Below are positions 5,734 through 6,023 of a stretch of DNA of 6,023 bases, one piece after another (the stretch's first letter is position 1; every line of letters begins with the position of its first letter). This DNA is from Dehalococcoidia bacterium. GTDB taxonomy: Bacteria > Chloroflexota > Dehalococcoidia > SAR202 > UBA826. The notes under the pieces are model-generated. The model saw only the letters and a program-made list of their open reading frames with translations, had not been told where the DNA came from and ran no database searches. The DNA lies in contig DTSF01000009.1 of assembly GCA_012965485.1 (NCBI GenBank), positions 1 to 6,023 on the forward strand. The letters run 5' to 3'. The position numbers were made by a program, and so were the translations under genes.

Positions 5734-6023
5734 TTATTGAGCGATGTATCCGCCATCTATAACCAATTCTGTTCCCGTTACAAAGGATGCTTCGTCAGAA
5801 GCTAAGAAAAGAACTCCATAAGCTACTTCAATCGATTCTCCAGTCCGACGCAACGGTGTTTGCGCGACATACTCATCTCGTTTGCTTGCTATTCCATGAT
5901 CTGAAGAGGTCATTGGAGGCATAAAGCCTGGGTGTACTGTGTTTACTCTTACACCAAAAGGTCCGTATCTAACCGCCATAGCTTTACTAAAAATCCGAAC
6001 AGAACCCTTGGAGGCATGATAAG
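5734..6023 (-). CDS. Short-chain dehydrogenase/reductase (SDR), C-terminal part, cut by window edge
   Basis: Classical SDRs are about 250-residue NAD(P)-dependent oxidoreductases acting on alcohols, sugars, ketones and acyl chains. The last 95 residues are present. The frame stays open past the ATG at 5979 to the window edge, so that ATG is internal. The first visible residues are YHASK (Tyr codon at 6019-6021, Lys at 6007-6009), which is the catalytic YxxxK motif. It is followed by the FSKAMAVRYGPFGVRVN helix and strand, then NTVHPG, and the standard ending FLASDEASFVTGTELVIDGG. The Rossmann glycine loop and the catalytic Ser lie outside the window, so cofactor and substrate cannot be judged. 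It is the most upstream gene seen of the minus-strand run, 18 bp before the ThuA-like start. Confidence 0.93.
   Translation of the reverse strand, partial: YHASKGSVRIFSKAMAVRYGPFGVRVNTVHPGFMPPMTSSDHGIASKRDEYVAQTPLRRTGESIEVAYGVLFLASDEASFVTGTELVIDGGYIAQ

Noticed and set aside
5734..5979. Complete small 81-residue protein
   Set aside because: The frame continues upstream through YHASK to the window edge, so this is the tail of a full-length SDR rather than an independent small gene.

Overview
The window is a stretch of bacterial chromosome of modest GC content. It is densely packed with small-molecule catabolism genes that have conventional Shine-Dalgarno sites and short intergenic gaps. It contains no phage, IS, CRISPR, tRNA or rRNA signal. 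The mix of an SDR, a ThuA-like protein, a Gfo/Idh/MocA oxidoreductase, an HpcH/HpaI aldolase, an alpha/beta hydrolase, a hotdog protein and a crotonase resembles the scavenging gene content of heterotrophic, often uncultured marine or soil bacteria (Chloroflexota of the SAR202 type would fit). That taxonomic guess is inference only; nothing in the window fixes the phylum.

Left end, plus strand (1-1073): the 3' end of an unrecognised gene is followed by an enoyl-CoA hydratase/isomerase (crotonase) gene. The crotonase reads as a pseudogene. A good ribosome site and ATG at 266 lead into an in-frame TAA at codon 6, and a +1-type frameshift lies further on, between about 459 and 511. The rest of the protein is well conserved.

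Remainder, minus strand (1079-6023, read right to left): a short-chain dehydrogenase cut by the window edge, a ThuA-like protein, a Gfo/Idh/MocA oxidoreductase and an HpcH/HpaI-family aldolase form a co-directional run with gaps of 18, 24 and 92 bp. The run ends at a perfect 16-bp hairpin with A and T tracts (2890-2925). Only 18 bp past the hairpin, an alpha/beta hydrolase begins with a TTG codon. It is followed by a double-hotdog MaoC-like protein that converges with the crotonase pseudogene across a 5-bp gap.

Taken together, the minus-strand genes look like a catabolic cassette. Two NAD(P)-dependent oxidoreductases and a ThuA-like protein suit a polyol, sugar or sugar-acid-like substrate, the aldolase could perform a retro-aldol or lyase step, and the hydrolase and hotdog protein could act on ester or CoA-thioester intermediates. 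The substrate cannot be named from sequence alone. The points most worth checking are the doubly damaged crotonase, the terminator-like hairpin against the hydrolase ribosome site, and the unusual active-site signatures of the aldolase and the MaoC-like protein.
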